Origin: WTAW01 sp964540205
Lineage (GTDB): Bacteria > Acidobacteriota > Aminicenantia > Aminicenantales > Aminicenantaceae
DNA length: 15,604 bases
Direction: 5' to 3'
Assembly: GCA_964540205.1 (NCBI GenBank)
Contig: CAZIMJ010000238.1
Span: forward strand, 1 to 15,604
A program made the position numbers and the translations under genes. The notes beneath the pieces are model-generated. The model saw only the letters and a list, made by a program, of their open reading frames with translations, was not told the DNA's origin and did not search any database. Positions 1 through 9,000 of the stretch are shown here, piece by piece. Every line of letters starts with the position of its first letter. Positions within the stretch are counted from its first letter, which is position 1.

Positions 1-1
1 A

Positions 2-67
2 CTGGTGGCAGGAGAACTCTATTATGGAAAGAGTCATTTAGCAAAAAGAATTGAAAGAAAGGGATAG
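2..67 (+). pseudogene. C-terminal fragment of an unknown protein, possibly VapC-like PIN toxin
   Basis: The window opens inside a plus-strand reading frame that ends at TAG 65-67 and reads LVAGELYYGKSHLAKRIERK plus a final Gly. The GELYYG string resembles the central conserved stretch of PIN-domain VapC toxins, where a Glu lies in a similar GEL(Y/R)YG context. A full PIN domain would continue well past this point, so if the resemblance is real the gene is truncated. The beginning lies outside the window. The assignment rests on one short motif and is a weak inference; it could equally be the tail of an unrelated protein. Confidence 0.25.
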
Positions 68-118
68 AATGTAAGGAGATATTCTTGCTTAAAGGATGGA
101 TAAAGGGCTCAGGTATCT

Positions 119-141
119 ACCGCGTAGCGGTTTAGTTCAAT
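119..141 (+). repeat. Copy 1 of a dispersed repeat with a small hairpin
   Basis: The segment holds the perfect small hairpin ACCGC-GTA-GCGGT (119-131). From 121 to 141 it matches the minus strand of 15507-15527 at 18 of 21 positions, sharing the core CGCGTAGCGG and the end TCAAT. It lies between the end of the fragment at 67 and the stop of the M1 peptidase gene, so it is noncoding here. Confidence 0.5.
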
Positions 142-203
142 TAATTATTTCACGACATATTTGAGCAAGCTGTAAACTGTGACCAAAACTGGTTTAAACT
201 CTA

Positions 204-2339
204 CTATCTATCTTTCATTAATTCTTTTAAAGCCCAATCAGCAGCTTGTTTAATCACATTTCTGGGAGATTTCATTTTAGCCACATCTTCTAGATAAGAA
301 ATTTGTGATTGATTGCCGCATTTTCCGATGGACCGAAGCGCTTCTGCCTGGGCTACATAACTGTCATCCGTTTTGAATTGGTCTTTAAAGAAGGACACTA
401 ATTCAGAATCTCTTGTATCTCCAAGAATTCGTATTGCTGTTGTCCTTACTTTTGAATTTTTATCATTGCACATTTTTTTCAAAAGCTCGACATTCATATT
501 TACATTTAATTTGCACAGAGCTTCAAGGGCGCTTCTTCTAACAGCCCAGAAAGGATCGTTTTGCATTCTATCTGTCAGTTCTGCCACAACAAGAGAATTC
601 CCTTCAAATTTTACTAATTCTGATGCAGCCCACATTTTGCCGATAACATCGTCATTTTTTAGTTGATAGAGAAGTTCATCTATTCCTTTTTCAAATGTCC
701 ATTCTTTTAACAGATAATTTCCTTCGTCAAACCGTACCAGCAGAGGTTTTTCATTTACCGCAAATTCAAAAATTTCTTCTTTTTGTTTTATCCAGACTTT
801 TTTGGCTACTTTTCCTTTCGAGGTAGTTATTCCAATGATTACAGGAATTTTATAGATGGGAATTCCCAAAGAAAAATCCTGAATCTGGGCAACTTTTAAT
901 CGGACTTTTTTCGTATTTTCATCCCATTTATAACTGATGTCGAACACAGGATGTCCTGGTTTAAAGACTAACTGCTCAAAGAACCAGTCCAGGTTCTGAC
1001 CGGTTGCTTCTTTGACAGCTGCCATAAAATCATGTGTATCCACCGGTTGAAACTCATGCTTATGTAAAAAATGTCGAAGAGTCGCGAAAAAAGGTTCATC
1101 TCCTAAAATAAATCGCAGCATATGAAGAACACAGGCACCTTTTGGATAGGTATGCCTATCGAAATTCTGCCCGGGATGTTCGTAACGATTGAACACTATA
1201 GGGCGAATATATCTGTCATGCGCTTCCCGCAAATAGGAATTCTTCTTATCTAAAAGAGCAACGGAGCCTTCGTCTTCGCCTTTATCGAAACGGGTATAAA
1301 GATAATCCGAGTAGGTCCCAAAACTCTCGTTCAGCCAGGTTTCCGACCATGTTCTCAGTGTAATAAGGTCACCCCACCATTGGTGTGCTATCTCGTGAGC
1401 AATGGTTGTTTCCCAGGAGAAATCCTTGTCGGCTTTCTCATCATGAATAACATTCTGGCCAAGGATTGTAGCCGAAGTTGCTTCTGCACCACCACCCTGG
1501 GTTGGCGTTTCCACCTGATCGTATTTTGCCCAGGGATATTCATAACCGTACAGTTTGTTAAAAAAATCGATCATATAAGGAGTCTTCTTGAATATCCGCC
1601 GCGCATCTTCCACATCCTTTTCATAAACCCAATAATTAACCGGCAGAGAACCAAGAGAGTCTTTAATAACTACAAACGGCGCTATTGCTACCATAGAAAG
1701 ATAGGTCGAATGCGGCTTATCTTGATGCCAGTGATAAGTTACTAAATTGTCTTCCTTGTTTTCCTTTATGCTGACCAGCCTCCCGTTTGAAAGGACTTTG
1801 TTAGGTTTTCGTACAGTTGCGATCAACTCCATTGTCACCTTGTCATGGGGATAATCGTAGCAGGGAAACCAGTGTCTGGCTTCATCCGGAAAAGAATCGG
1901 TAGAGATCATTTTGGGATTCCGGGGAGTTTCATCGCTGAAGAAGAATCCTTTCTTCGGATCTTTGGCATGGTATTTTATAGTGAATATGACCTCCTCCTC
2001 ATAGCTGTATGCCCGGGATAAATAGATAATGAGTTCTTGATCAGTCTGTTTAAACTTGAGAGGCACATTCCGACGATTTAGAACCGCTGTTACCACGAGC
2101 TCTTTCGCATCGAGAACACATTCCATGAATTCATCTCTCAAGGGATTCAAAGTCACTTTGTTCTCTCCCCAAAATTCTTTCCGGTCCAGATCGAAAGTCA
2201 GCGTCAACCGGTAATGCTGGGCATCAAAATCATGGCTTCGTTCTACCTGAACAGGTCTTTTATATATATCAATTTTTTGGGCAAAAAGATTAATGGAACA
2301 TGCGATCAGAATGAATATGACGATATTTTTTATCTTCAT
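204..2339 (-). CDS. Secreted M1-family zinc aminopeptidase with C-terminal HEAT repeats
   Basis: The 711-residue product is a gluzincin metallopeptidase expected to trim N-terminal residues from peptides outside the cytoplasm. A Sec-type signal peptide covers about residues 1-21 (MKIKNIVIFILIACSINLFA then QK). The zinc site is HEIAH at 315-319 with the distal Glu in NESF (E338). The catalytic Tyr is probably Y398 in YPKGA. The exopeptidase motif, normally GAMEN/GGMEN, reads GGAEA within QGGGAEATSA (281-290): the Glu is kept, but Met and Asn are replaced. The last ~135 residues look like HEAT/PBS-type helical repeats (e.g. FWAVRRSALEALCKL, KVRTTAIRILGD), as in several bacterial M1 enzymes. The ATG at 2339 was chosen because GAGGGAAG lies just upstream and the signal peptide follows directly. 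The frame is open further upstream to 2474, but that extension is not protein-like. Confidence 0.93.
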   Translation of the reverse strand: MKIKNIVIFILIACSINLFAQKIDIYKRPVQVERSHDFDAQHYRLTLTFDLDRKEFWGENKVTLNPLRDEFMECVLDAKELVVTAVLNRRNVPLKFKQTDQELIIYLSRAYSYEEEVIFTIKYHAKDPKKGFFFSDETPRNPKMISTDSFPDEARHWFPCYDYPHDKVTMELIATVRKPNKVLSNGRLVSIKENKEDNLVTYHWHQDKPHSTYLSMVAIAPFVVIKDSLGSLPVNYWVYEKDVEDARRIFKKTPYMIDFFNKLYGYEYPWAKYDQVETPTQGGGAEATSATILGQNVIHDEKADKDFSWETTIAHEIAHQWWGDLITLRTWSETWLNESFGTYSDYLYTRFDKGEDEGSVALLDKKNSYLREAHDRYIRPIVFNRYEHPGQNFDRHTYPKGACVLHMLRFILGDEPFFATLRHFLHKHEFQPVDTHDFMAAVKEATGQNLDWFFEQLVFKPGHPVFDISYKWDENTKKVRLKVAQIQDFSLGIPIYKIPVIIGITTSKGKVAKKVWIKQKEEIFEFAVNEKPLLVRFDEGNYLLKEWTFEKGIDELLYQLKNDDVIGKMWAASELVKFEGNSLVVAELTDRMQNDPFWAVRRSALEALCKLNVNMNVELLKKMCNDKNSKVRTTAIRILGDTRDSELVSFFKDQFKTDDSYVAQAEALRSIGKCGNQSQISYLEDVAKMKSPRNVIKQAADWALKELMKDR

Positions 2340-2390
2340 TGATCTTCCCTCATAAAATTGTTTTCTCTGTCTCCCTGGTTGAAAAATTAG

Positions 2391-2540
2391 AATACAGATA
2401 ATTACTATGCGGGTCAAACGGAAGAAGCTGTTAAGACGATTATGAGCGGAAGACTCATATTGCAGGAAGACCAAGATGTCAAATATGGCCGACTATTTGG
2501 AATGAATTCCTTTATCGAGAAACAGATCTCATTAAATTGA
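2391..2540 (+). pseudogene. Orphan C-terminal reading frame, unrecognised
   Basis: Between the M1 peptidase start and the small ORF behind the addA-like gene, a plus-strand frame is open from just after TAG 2388-2390 to TGA 2538-2540. It encodes 49 residues containing YYAGQTEEAVKTIMSG and later KYGRLFGMNSFIEKQISLN. The composition is that of a normal soluble protein (acidic/basic mix, few rare residues), but there is no start codon with a ribosome site near the front; the only ATGs are internal. It may be the severed tail of a gene or a chance frame. I do not recognise the family. Confidence 0.25.
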
Positions 2541-2564
2541 ACGCATCTCCCCTTTCATAGCCAA

Positions 2565-2714
2565 TCAGAAGAACAAAAAACACGGAACGCCGAAAATCAG
2601 CAGCACCAATCCCCAAAACAGAATCCACTTGATCCACCACCAGAAGGCTTTGAGTTCTTCTTTATGCAAACTCATGGTTGCAATTCTTGCAGTACCATTG
2701 AGGGCTGTCCACAT
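2565..2714 (-). CDS. Possible small single-span membrane peptide
   Basis: A 49-residue frame begins 16 bases after the stop of the addA-like gene and ends at TGA 2565-2567. Its C-terminal half is very hydrophobic and Trp/Phe-rich (AFWWWIKWILFWGLVLLIFG), ending PCFLFF, which predicts one transmembrane helix preceded by KEELK. A shorter start at 2675 (MSLHKEEL) gives 36 residues. GGGGGAG lies directly against the 2714 ATG with no spacing, so translation initiation is doubtful. No family is recognised. Its place behind addA suggests co-transcription if it is real. Confidence 0.35.
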   Translation of the reverse strand: MWTALNGTARIATMSLHKEELKAFWWWIKWILFWGLVLLIFGVPCFLFF

Positions 2715-2730
2715 CTCCCCCGAATGATAA

Positions 2731-5700
2731 TCAAACTGCCACCCACTTATAAACGGAAGTGAAATAAAGGCCGGCTTCTTTGACATTTTCGCCGGTGATT
2801 TCTGCCCAATATTTGCTGTAGAGCTTGACTTGGGGGGCGTAATAGTCGACATAATCCTGGAGATTGTCGCTGATCTCATCCGTCTTATAATCCGCGATCA
2901 CCCAGCCGTCATCCTCCAAAAAAGCGAGGTCTATGGCGCCCGAGAGGATCACCGGGAGGTCTCCTGTGCTGCCTAGCTCCTTGTCTGTCGTCCCGATGGA
3001 AAACGGAACCTCAAAAAACCTCTTCTCCGCCTGCATGGCTCTATTCCAGAATGGAGACTCACAAATACTTGCGACAAGTTTGTTGAGTGCCACTTTCTCT
3101 CTCAAATCTCTTTCTTCAGCCGCCAGTGCATTTTCGATGAGCCAATCTCTGTCGATGTCCTTCCCTTTTCCTATAGCATCGAGCACGCTGTGTACCACTC
3201 TACCCCAGCTCATGCCTAATCCGCCCCGTTGCCACTCGGGCACATCCACTCCTTCCTTGGCGAGCGAAGTCACAGTCTCAACTCGATAGGAAGGGCGATT
3301 CACGCTCTCAACGCTTTCCTCTAGTCCAATTCTGGCCATTTTCAGCTCGCCTTTTTTAATAACAAGTTTTTCCCTGTCCTCGGTCATCATCCCCGCGGGA
3401 ATTTTAAGCTCCGGGATTTCTGCGAGTGCATCATCCAGTACAGCCCATGCTCGCTTCTCACCGGATATAAAAGGATATGTACTGACAATCACAATGTTCC
3501 GTGCACGAGTTGCCGCCACATACATAAGCCGCATTTCCTCGGCCGACCGATATTCTTTTTCATCCCCCACGACATCATACCACCCCACCGGCTGTGAAAG
3601 CCTCTGGGGCTGGTACCATCCCCTTTTCTCGAACAGAAAATATCCTCTGGGTCCTGCTTCATCGACGCGCACGATGTGCTTATCAGGTTCACGAGGTTTC
3701 ATCCCCACAGGATTTACCAGGAATACAACCGGCGCTTCTAAACCCTTAGCCTTGTGCAAGTTCATCAACCGAACAGCATCCGTCCTCCCGGGCATCAAGC
3801 TCATCTCTTCGATCTCATACAAGGAAGTCAGCTCATCCACAAACTCCACCAAACCCGAAAAAGACGTCTCCCCTTCCCTCTCCCGACCTCTTAATATCTC
3901 GAGAAGCTTGAACAGATTCCCGGCCTTACTGCTCCCCATCTCAGCAGACACCATGTAATTGATTATTCCCGAGGCCTCGAAGATTTTCTCGAGCGTGGTC
4001 GAAGCTGGATACACTTTGGTCCATTCCCACCATTGCCTTAGCTTCTGTAAACTTGAGGTAACTCTATCATCCTTATCAATCTTCCCCTCGTCAAACCTCT
4101 TCAAAAAAGAAAACCTCCCGCCCCTCCGCTTAAAATTGAGGAGCTCGTTGTCACTCGCACCGAAAAAAACACCTCGGAGAACGGCCACAGTGTAGATCGG
4201 ATTCTCAGGATCATTCAACGCCTTAGCCAAATTGACGATCTCCCTGATCTCTTCCGATTCGCCAAAAGCACCGCCTCCGGTGATCTCGAATGTGATGCCT
4301 CTCTCTTCGAGAGCACGCGCATAGATCTGCATGTGTTTCTTGTACCGGAAGAGCAGCAAAAAATCGGAGGAGCTCACCTCAGGCTTAAGTCCTCGAGCAC
4401 GCTCTCTCCGGCTCCTGGCAAGCCTCAGGTTCCCATCACACGCCCACTTGATATAATCTCCTATCCTGTCGGCATCGTACCGTGCGATCAGCGCCTGTTT
4501 ATGCCTTTCCATCCTGGGAACAGTGATTTTAAAGATCCCGGATCGAGTCCCCTTCACTTCAGGTCTCAACGTATTTAGAGGGGCAAACGCCGCTTGAAAA
4601 CGAGTAAATTTCGGTGGAAAGACCCGCTCGAACACAGGATTTACCCAATCTCTCAGGCTGTCCATCGAGCGGAAATTGGCTGTCAAGGGCAACACTTCCC
4701 CACCCGCATGTTCGATCTGTTCCTTTACCAGGTTATACGTATCTATGTCTGCACGGCGGAAGCGGAAGATAGACTGCTTGGGATCCCCCACAAGAAAGAG
4801 CGATCCAGGCCTTGGGACGAGCTTCCGCCAGTCGCGCTCTTCACAATCCGTCCCCGTTAAATAGAGAAGAACCTCCGCCTGAATGGGATCGGTGTCCTGG
4901 AATTCATCCACCAAGATATGTGTAAATTTCCGGCTGAAATAACGCCTCACCTCTGGATTTTCTTTGAGCAGACGCGATGCCATCATCAGGAGGTCCTCAA
5001 AATTCACTCGAGATTGGGTTTTCCGTCTGGAGGCATAGTACGCAACTCCCGGCTTCAGGAAATCAAGAATTATCGAATGACGGAATTCCCGCCATTCCCT
5101 AACTACGGTTTGGGCTATCTGCTCCCTGAAAAGATCGAACTCCTGTTTGTAGGCTTCTCCATCCTCTTTTGTGGGCCAACTGCCTTTCTTTATTTTTAGA
5201 TTTTTGTCGAGAAGTTCGAAGGTTTCCATCAGGATGCGGTGGTCGTCAAAGCCCAGATTTTTCTCCCGCATAAAACACCGCCGCAAGACCATTTGTAACT
5301 GGTCAAATCCTATCTCCGGTTTCTCGATGGGGATCTTTTTTTTCGCGCTTTTAAGGAAATCCTTGATCTGCGATCGATAGCGCACAAAATCGGGCTCGTT
5401 GGTGCTCCCTTCCATGATCTCCACTTCGGGAAAGAGGCAGACCGCAGTGAATGGGTCCTTGAGGTCCTCTGGAGCCAAACCCACATAATCAAGCCTCTCT
5501 AGGATAGCTTCGTCCTCCAGCCTGGCTTTCACGAGATAGTCGTACCAGCACTTCTCTCGGTAAATGGCGTCCTCAATCTCCTCCACTTCCTTGAATTCGG
5601 GATCCAGGGCGATCTCAATGGGCCGTTCCCTGAGGAGTTTGGCGCAGAAGGAGTGGATGGTTCCGATATAACACTGTTCGAGATCCTGGAGCGTTAACTT

Positions 5701-5976
5701 CAGCCTTTCCTTGACTTCAGGATCTTCTGATTCCTGAACCTCGGTCTCGAGTTCCGTCTGGAAGCGTCCCCTGAGCTCTGCAGCGGCCTTTCGTGTAAAA
5801 GTCACAGCTGCCAGGGTTTGGATAGTGCATTTGCCCTCACGTAACAGGGCCAGCATCCTATCGACAAGGCTTTTGGTTTTTCCAGATCCCGCTCCTGCCT
5901 CGACCAGAAAGGTCTTGTCCAACTCCTGGATGATCTTATCCCTGGCATTCTTGTCGATGAGCTCTGACTTTTCCAT
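2731..5976 (-). CDS. addA: AddA/RecB-like ATP-dependent helicase-nuclease (UvrD superfamily)
   Basis: The 1081-residue SF1 helicase fused to a RecB-type nuclease acts with the neighbouring AddB-like protein to unwind and resect double-strand breaks for RecA loading. Helicase motifs appear in order: Walker A GAGSGKT (28-34), TFTRKAAAELRGRF, GTIHSFC, VDEFQDTDP (356-364), GDPKQSIFRFRRAD (397 on), LTANFRS (~431-437), NLHKAKGLE (~739-747) and VAATRAR (820-826). The C-terminal PD-(D/E)XK nuclease shows GRVVHSVL, GAIDL (1013-1017), DYKTD (1029-1033) and QVKLYSKYW. All key residues are present and the length is near that of AddA (~1200). I start at ATG 5976; an in-frame TTG at 5988 is possible, and neither has a clear Shine-Dalgarno. 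The gene lies downstream of the addB-like gene across a hairpin-filled gap. Confidence 0.92.
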   Translation of the reverse strand: MEKSELIDKNARDKIIQELDKTFLVEAGAGSGKTKSLVDRMLALLREGKCTIQTLAAVTFTRKAAAELRGRFQTELETEVQESEDPEVKERLKLTLQDLEQCYIGTIHSFCAKLLRERPIEIALDPEFKEVEEIEDAIYREKCWYDYLVKARLEDEAILERLDYVGLAPEDLKDPFTAVCLFPEVEIMEGSTNEPDFVRYRSQIKDFLKSAKKKIPIEKPEIGFDQLQMVLRRCFMREKNLGFDDHRILMETFELLDKNLKIKKGSWPTKEDGEAYKQEFDLFREQIAQTVVREWREFRHSIILDFLKPGVAYYASRRKTQSRVNFEDLLMMASRLLKENPEVRRYFSRKFTHILVDEFQDTDPIQAEVLLYLTGTDCEERDWRKLVPRPGSLFLVGDPKQSIFRFRRADIDTYNLVKEQIEHAGGEVLPLTANFRSMDSLRDWVNPVFERVFPPKFTRFQAAFAPLNTLRPEVKGTRSGIFKITVPRMERHKQALIARYDADRIGDYIKWACDGNLRLARSRRERARGLKPEVSSSDFLLLFRYKKHMQIYARALEERGITFEITGGGAFGESEEIREIVNLAKALNDPENPIYTVAVLRGVFFGASDNELLNFKRRGGRFSFLKRFDEGKIDKDDRVTSSLQKLRQWWEWTKVYPASTTLEKIFEASGIINYMVSAEMGSSKAGNLFKLLEILRGREREGETSFSGLVEFVDELTSLYEIEEMSLMPGRTDAVRLMNLHKAKGLEAPVVFLVNPVGMKPREPDKHIVRVDEAGPRGYFLFEKRGWYQPQRLSQPVGWYDVVGDEKEYRSAEEMRLMYVAATRARNIVIVSTYPFISGEKRAWAVLDDALAEIPELKIPAGMMTEDREKLVIKKGELKMARIGLEESVESVNRPSYRVETVTSLAKEGVDVPEWQRGGLGMSWGRVVHSVLDAIGKGKDIDRDWLIENALAAEERDLREKVALNKLVASICESPFWNRAMQAEKRFFEVPFSIGTTDKELGSTGDLPVILSGAIDLAFLEDDGWVIADYKTDEISDNLQDYVDYYAPQVKLYSKYWAEITGENVKEAGLYFTSVYKWVAV

Positions 5977-5990
5977 TTTATCAATCAAAA

Positions 5991-6045
5991 AAATGGGGAC
6001 TGACTCGTTTTTGCGATAGCAAAAAGGTGCCTGTCCCCTATTTTA
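5991..6045. repeat. REP-like nested hairpin between addB and addA
   Basis: An outer stem GGGGAC (5995-6000) pairs with GTCCCC (6033-6038), flanked by AAAT and ATTT-type bases. Between them lies a perfect inner stem TTTTTGC (6008-6014) / GCAAAAA (6019-6025) with a GATA loop. The bases between the stems pair at alternating positions. This is the layout of REP sequences associated with RAYT (Y1-type) transposases: GGGGAC-type cores, mismatched stems and an intergenic site. The family assignment is inferred from style, not from a database. Confidence 0.6.
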
Positions 6046-6056
6046 TTCACCCCTGC

Positions 6057-6079
6057 AAAAAAGGGGACAGTCCCCTTTT
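6057..6079. terminator. Near-perfect palindrome at the end of the addB-like gene, terminator-like
   Basis: Arms AAAAGGGGAC and GTCCCCTTTT meet with a single central A (6069). The right arm overlaps the TAA stop of the addB-like gene (6078-6080). Read on the minus strand it is a GC-rich stem followed by TTTTTT, which could terminate or attenuate transcription before addA. The core GGGGAC(A/T)G is shared with the adjacent hairpin, so it is also likely a member of the same REP-like family. Confidence 0.55.
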
Positions 6080-9000
6080 ATTCATAGTCCTTCAGCCTGT
6101 CGAAAACGCTGAATTCGTCCGGGTTGGCTTCCTGTTTAGCTTTGGCTTTGGCTGGAGCCTCAGCCGGACACACAGACACAAAATCACAGTAATCGCATTT
6201 AGCGTCCGGATTCACGATAAAATTCCCTAGCGCAAGAATCCCCACGAGCTCCAGGAGCAACTCCTTCAGCTTCTTCCTGTTGACGTCGTCCACAAGAACT
6301 TCCTTGCCCTCACCTCTCCTCGTCGGGAAATAGTAACCGCTCTGTACCACTTGAGCAGCCATTTCAAGGCCCAATTTTTCCAGTATCTGCTCTGCAGCCA
6401 GGCTGTAGAGCGCATGCTGAAGCATCCTCCCTTTGCCGAAGCTTTCCAGGTTGTCATAATAGCTGTAACTGCCTGTCTTGTAGTCGACCACCCTGTAAAG
6501 ATTTTCCCTCAAACGGTCGACCCTGTCGATCTTCCCCCGGAGCTGCAACGAATGGTCTTTGTCTATGTAGATGACGGCCGGCTCCTCCATCCCCTCGCCT
6601 TTCTCTGTTTTCATGCCGAAGGCCGCCTCGAAAAGAACCGGTTTCACAGGACTCTCCCGGCCCTCTTCCGATTTGAGGAAAACCTGGAGAGTATCCATAA
6701 GCTCCTGCTTTTCCCTCTCAAAGATTTCCTCCGATGGAGGGGGGATCTCTTCCTTTGTTAGGGTAATGAGGTCTTCTGCCATGCTCTCGATCAATTGAAG
6801 ATGTACTTTGAGGAATGGGGATTCCTCTCGCTTCCGAAGCTCCTGCATAAATTGATAGAAGATCTTGTGAAGGAGTGAACCCCTCTGAAGGGCATCGAGC
6901 CACCGTGATTGGTCATACTCAAGCTCATCCGGTTTCCTAACACCAAGGACATACTGAAGAAAATATCTAAAAGGACAAGCAGCCAGCTGTTCAAGCCGGG
7001 AGGCCGACATCACGATGTCTTTATTCCACACGGGATTGAATTCTTTCTCATCGACGGCAACAAGCCCATCGAACCAGGTCAAAAGATTTGCGGCCCGGCT
7101 TTCGACAGCTTCGATCCCCCGGTTAAGGTCTGGGAAATTCCTGCGAATGGATTCCCTTCCATCCAAAAGCCGGCCATCCGATCCTAACCGGGATAACCAC
7201 CAGTCGATCTCATCAAAAACCTTGCCAAAATCTTCAGGCAAATATCCCGACGCCTCGGGTAGAGCAGAGATCAATGCCGAATAATCCAGCCCTGGATTCC
7301 CTTTCATAACGCGGTAGATCTGGAGCAACAACGACGATGGAAAAGACTGCCGCTCTTCGATGATATCGTAAGAGGAATAGCTGAGAACGACTTTCCCCCT
7401 CAGCGAAGCCAGAAGAATGCCCATAGCATAGAGTTTTTCTTTGAGGGCATCGGTCGATGTCGGCAAATCATCGGAGATCGCTTCCCTTTCTTCGTCCAGG
7501 AGGATCGGATCCTGATAGCCTGATCCAGGAAAAGCACTCTGATCGAGCCCGACAACAAAAGTCATGCCCCTCCCCGAATGTCCTCCGGTCCTATAGCTCG
7601 CAAGATGGATGTGTCCTGGCATGGGACCGGACGCACCCACGCTGATACCTTCAGCAAGGCTCCGCAGCCATTCGAAGGCTTCATCTCGAGACACTTTTGT
7701 GATCGCCATCTGAGAAACCTCATTCAATCTTCCCGAAAGCATAGACAAGGCCTCACGGTCGAGCTCGTCCTTGATCCGCGAATATTTTCGGACGAAATGG
7801 GAGATCCCATCACACAGCAGGCCAAGGTCGAACAGCCCTTCCTCATCCTCAGTAGGGATAAGTTTGAAAAACTGTCTTAAAACGTTTTCGATCCATTTGA
7901 CTTCCTTGAGTGAAGTCTCGGCCTGTTCGCCGCGAGCGTTTTCATTATCCTCTTCATCGAGTTTCACCCGGCTTTCGATCCCTTTTCTGAGGCTTTCAAG
8001 GCGGGATAGATACCGATCCCTTTCCCAGCCGATCATGGCACTCTTCAAATAGCGGCTGATCTTTTGGAGCGAGGGACTTTCGCTATCTTTTTTCCGTGAC
8101 AATTTCAGGGAGCCTCCCTCGACCATTCTACAGAGGTCTGTCACCTGATAGTTGTTCTCGATCCAGTCGATAAGACCACGGAACACCGCTCCTGGCGCTG
8201 TAAAACCCAGAGCAACGCCATCCGCATAGGTCACCTTGAGCCCGGCTTTCGCGGAGAGGACAAAAAAGATGGATGGATATGTATCGCCGGGCGGATGAAT
8301 GACCTCAACCTGGTCTAAGGGAATATCCTCATGGAAAATGCGGCGCAAAACCTCTCTGCATTCATTAGTGGTTCCTACAGCTTGGAATATTTCTACACTA
8401 TCGTCATGAAAAGGCTTCAGCGCCTTTTCTGGAGCGAACAACCACGCCAACCTCTCCAAATCCGTACGGGGGCTTTCCTCTCCTGCCTGCTTCGAATCAT
8501 TTGAATCAATCGTCGATTTGTAGGGACCGTTCCCCGAACGGTCCGGATAATCGCCAGTAATATCCCAATACCTCCTCGGCCGCTCCAATCCGAAAACAGG
8601 CCCTTGCTGCACTAAAATCAATCGATCCCCCGCCAATTTCTCCAGAAACCGCTTCTCTAACCCGCTAATCACTTGATCTTGCAAACAAAGAAACACTCTG
8701 ACATCCTGCAATCCCCCTACTTCCTTAGCATCCTCCCCTTCCGTCATTACCTTCGTAGCAAGCATCTCAAGCGCCAGGCTGTAAATCCCCGCCAGATCAA
8801 CCAGCCCCTGCTTCTCCGATTCCTCCTCATATCTTTTTAGCAACAGGATGACTTCTCTACCTTTGTCTCGATCTATGAATTTCTCTGCATCTAGATCTTT
8901 GGCATCCAAACCAGTTAACCGCAACGCTGTGATCGAACGTCGAAAGGCCCTCACCAAACCGGAGGATATCTCTAGATCTCCAAGGTATCTTAGCTCTCCT

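Noticed and set aside
2340..2474. N-terminal extension of the M1 peptidase to 2474
   Set aside because: The extension is basic and hydrophobic without family resemblance. The signal peptide and a good ribosome site fix the start at 2339.
2715..2879. Longer version of the small minus-strand frame reaching 2879
   Set aside because: It overlaps the conserved C-terminus of the addA-like gene in another frame; only the part after the addA stop could be real.
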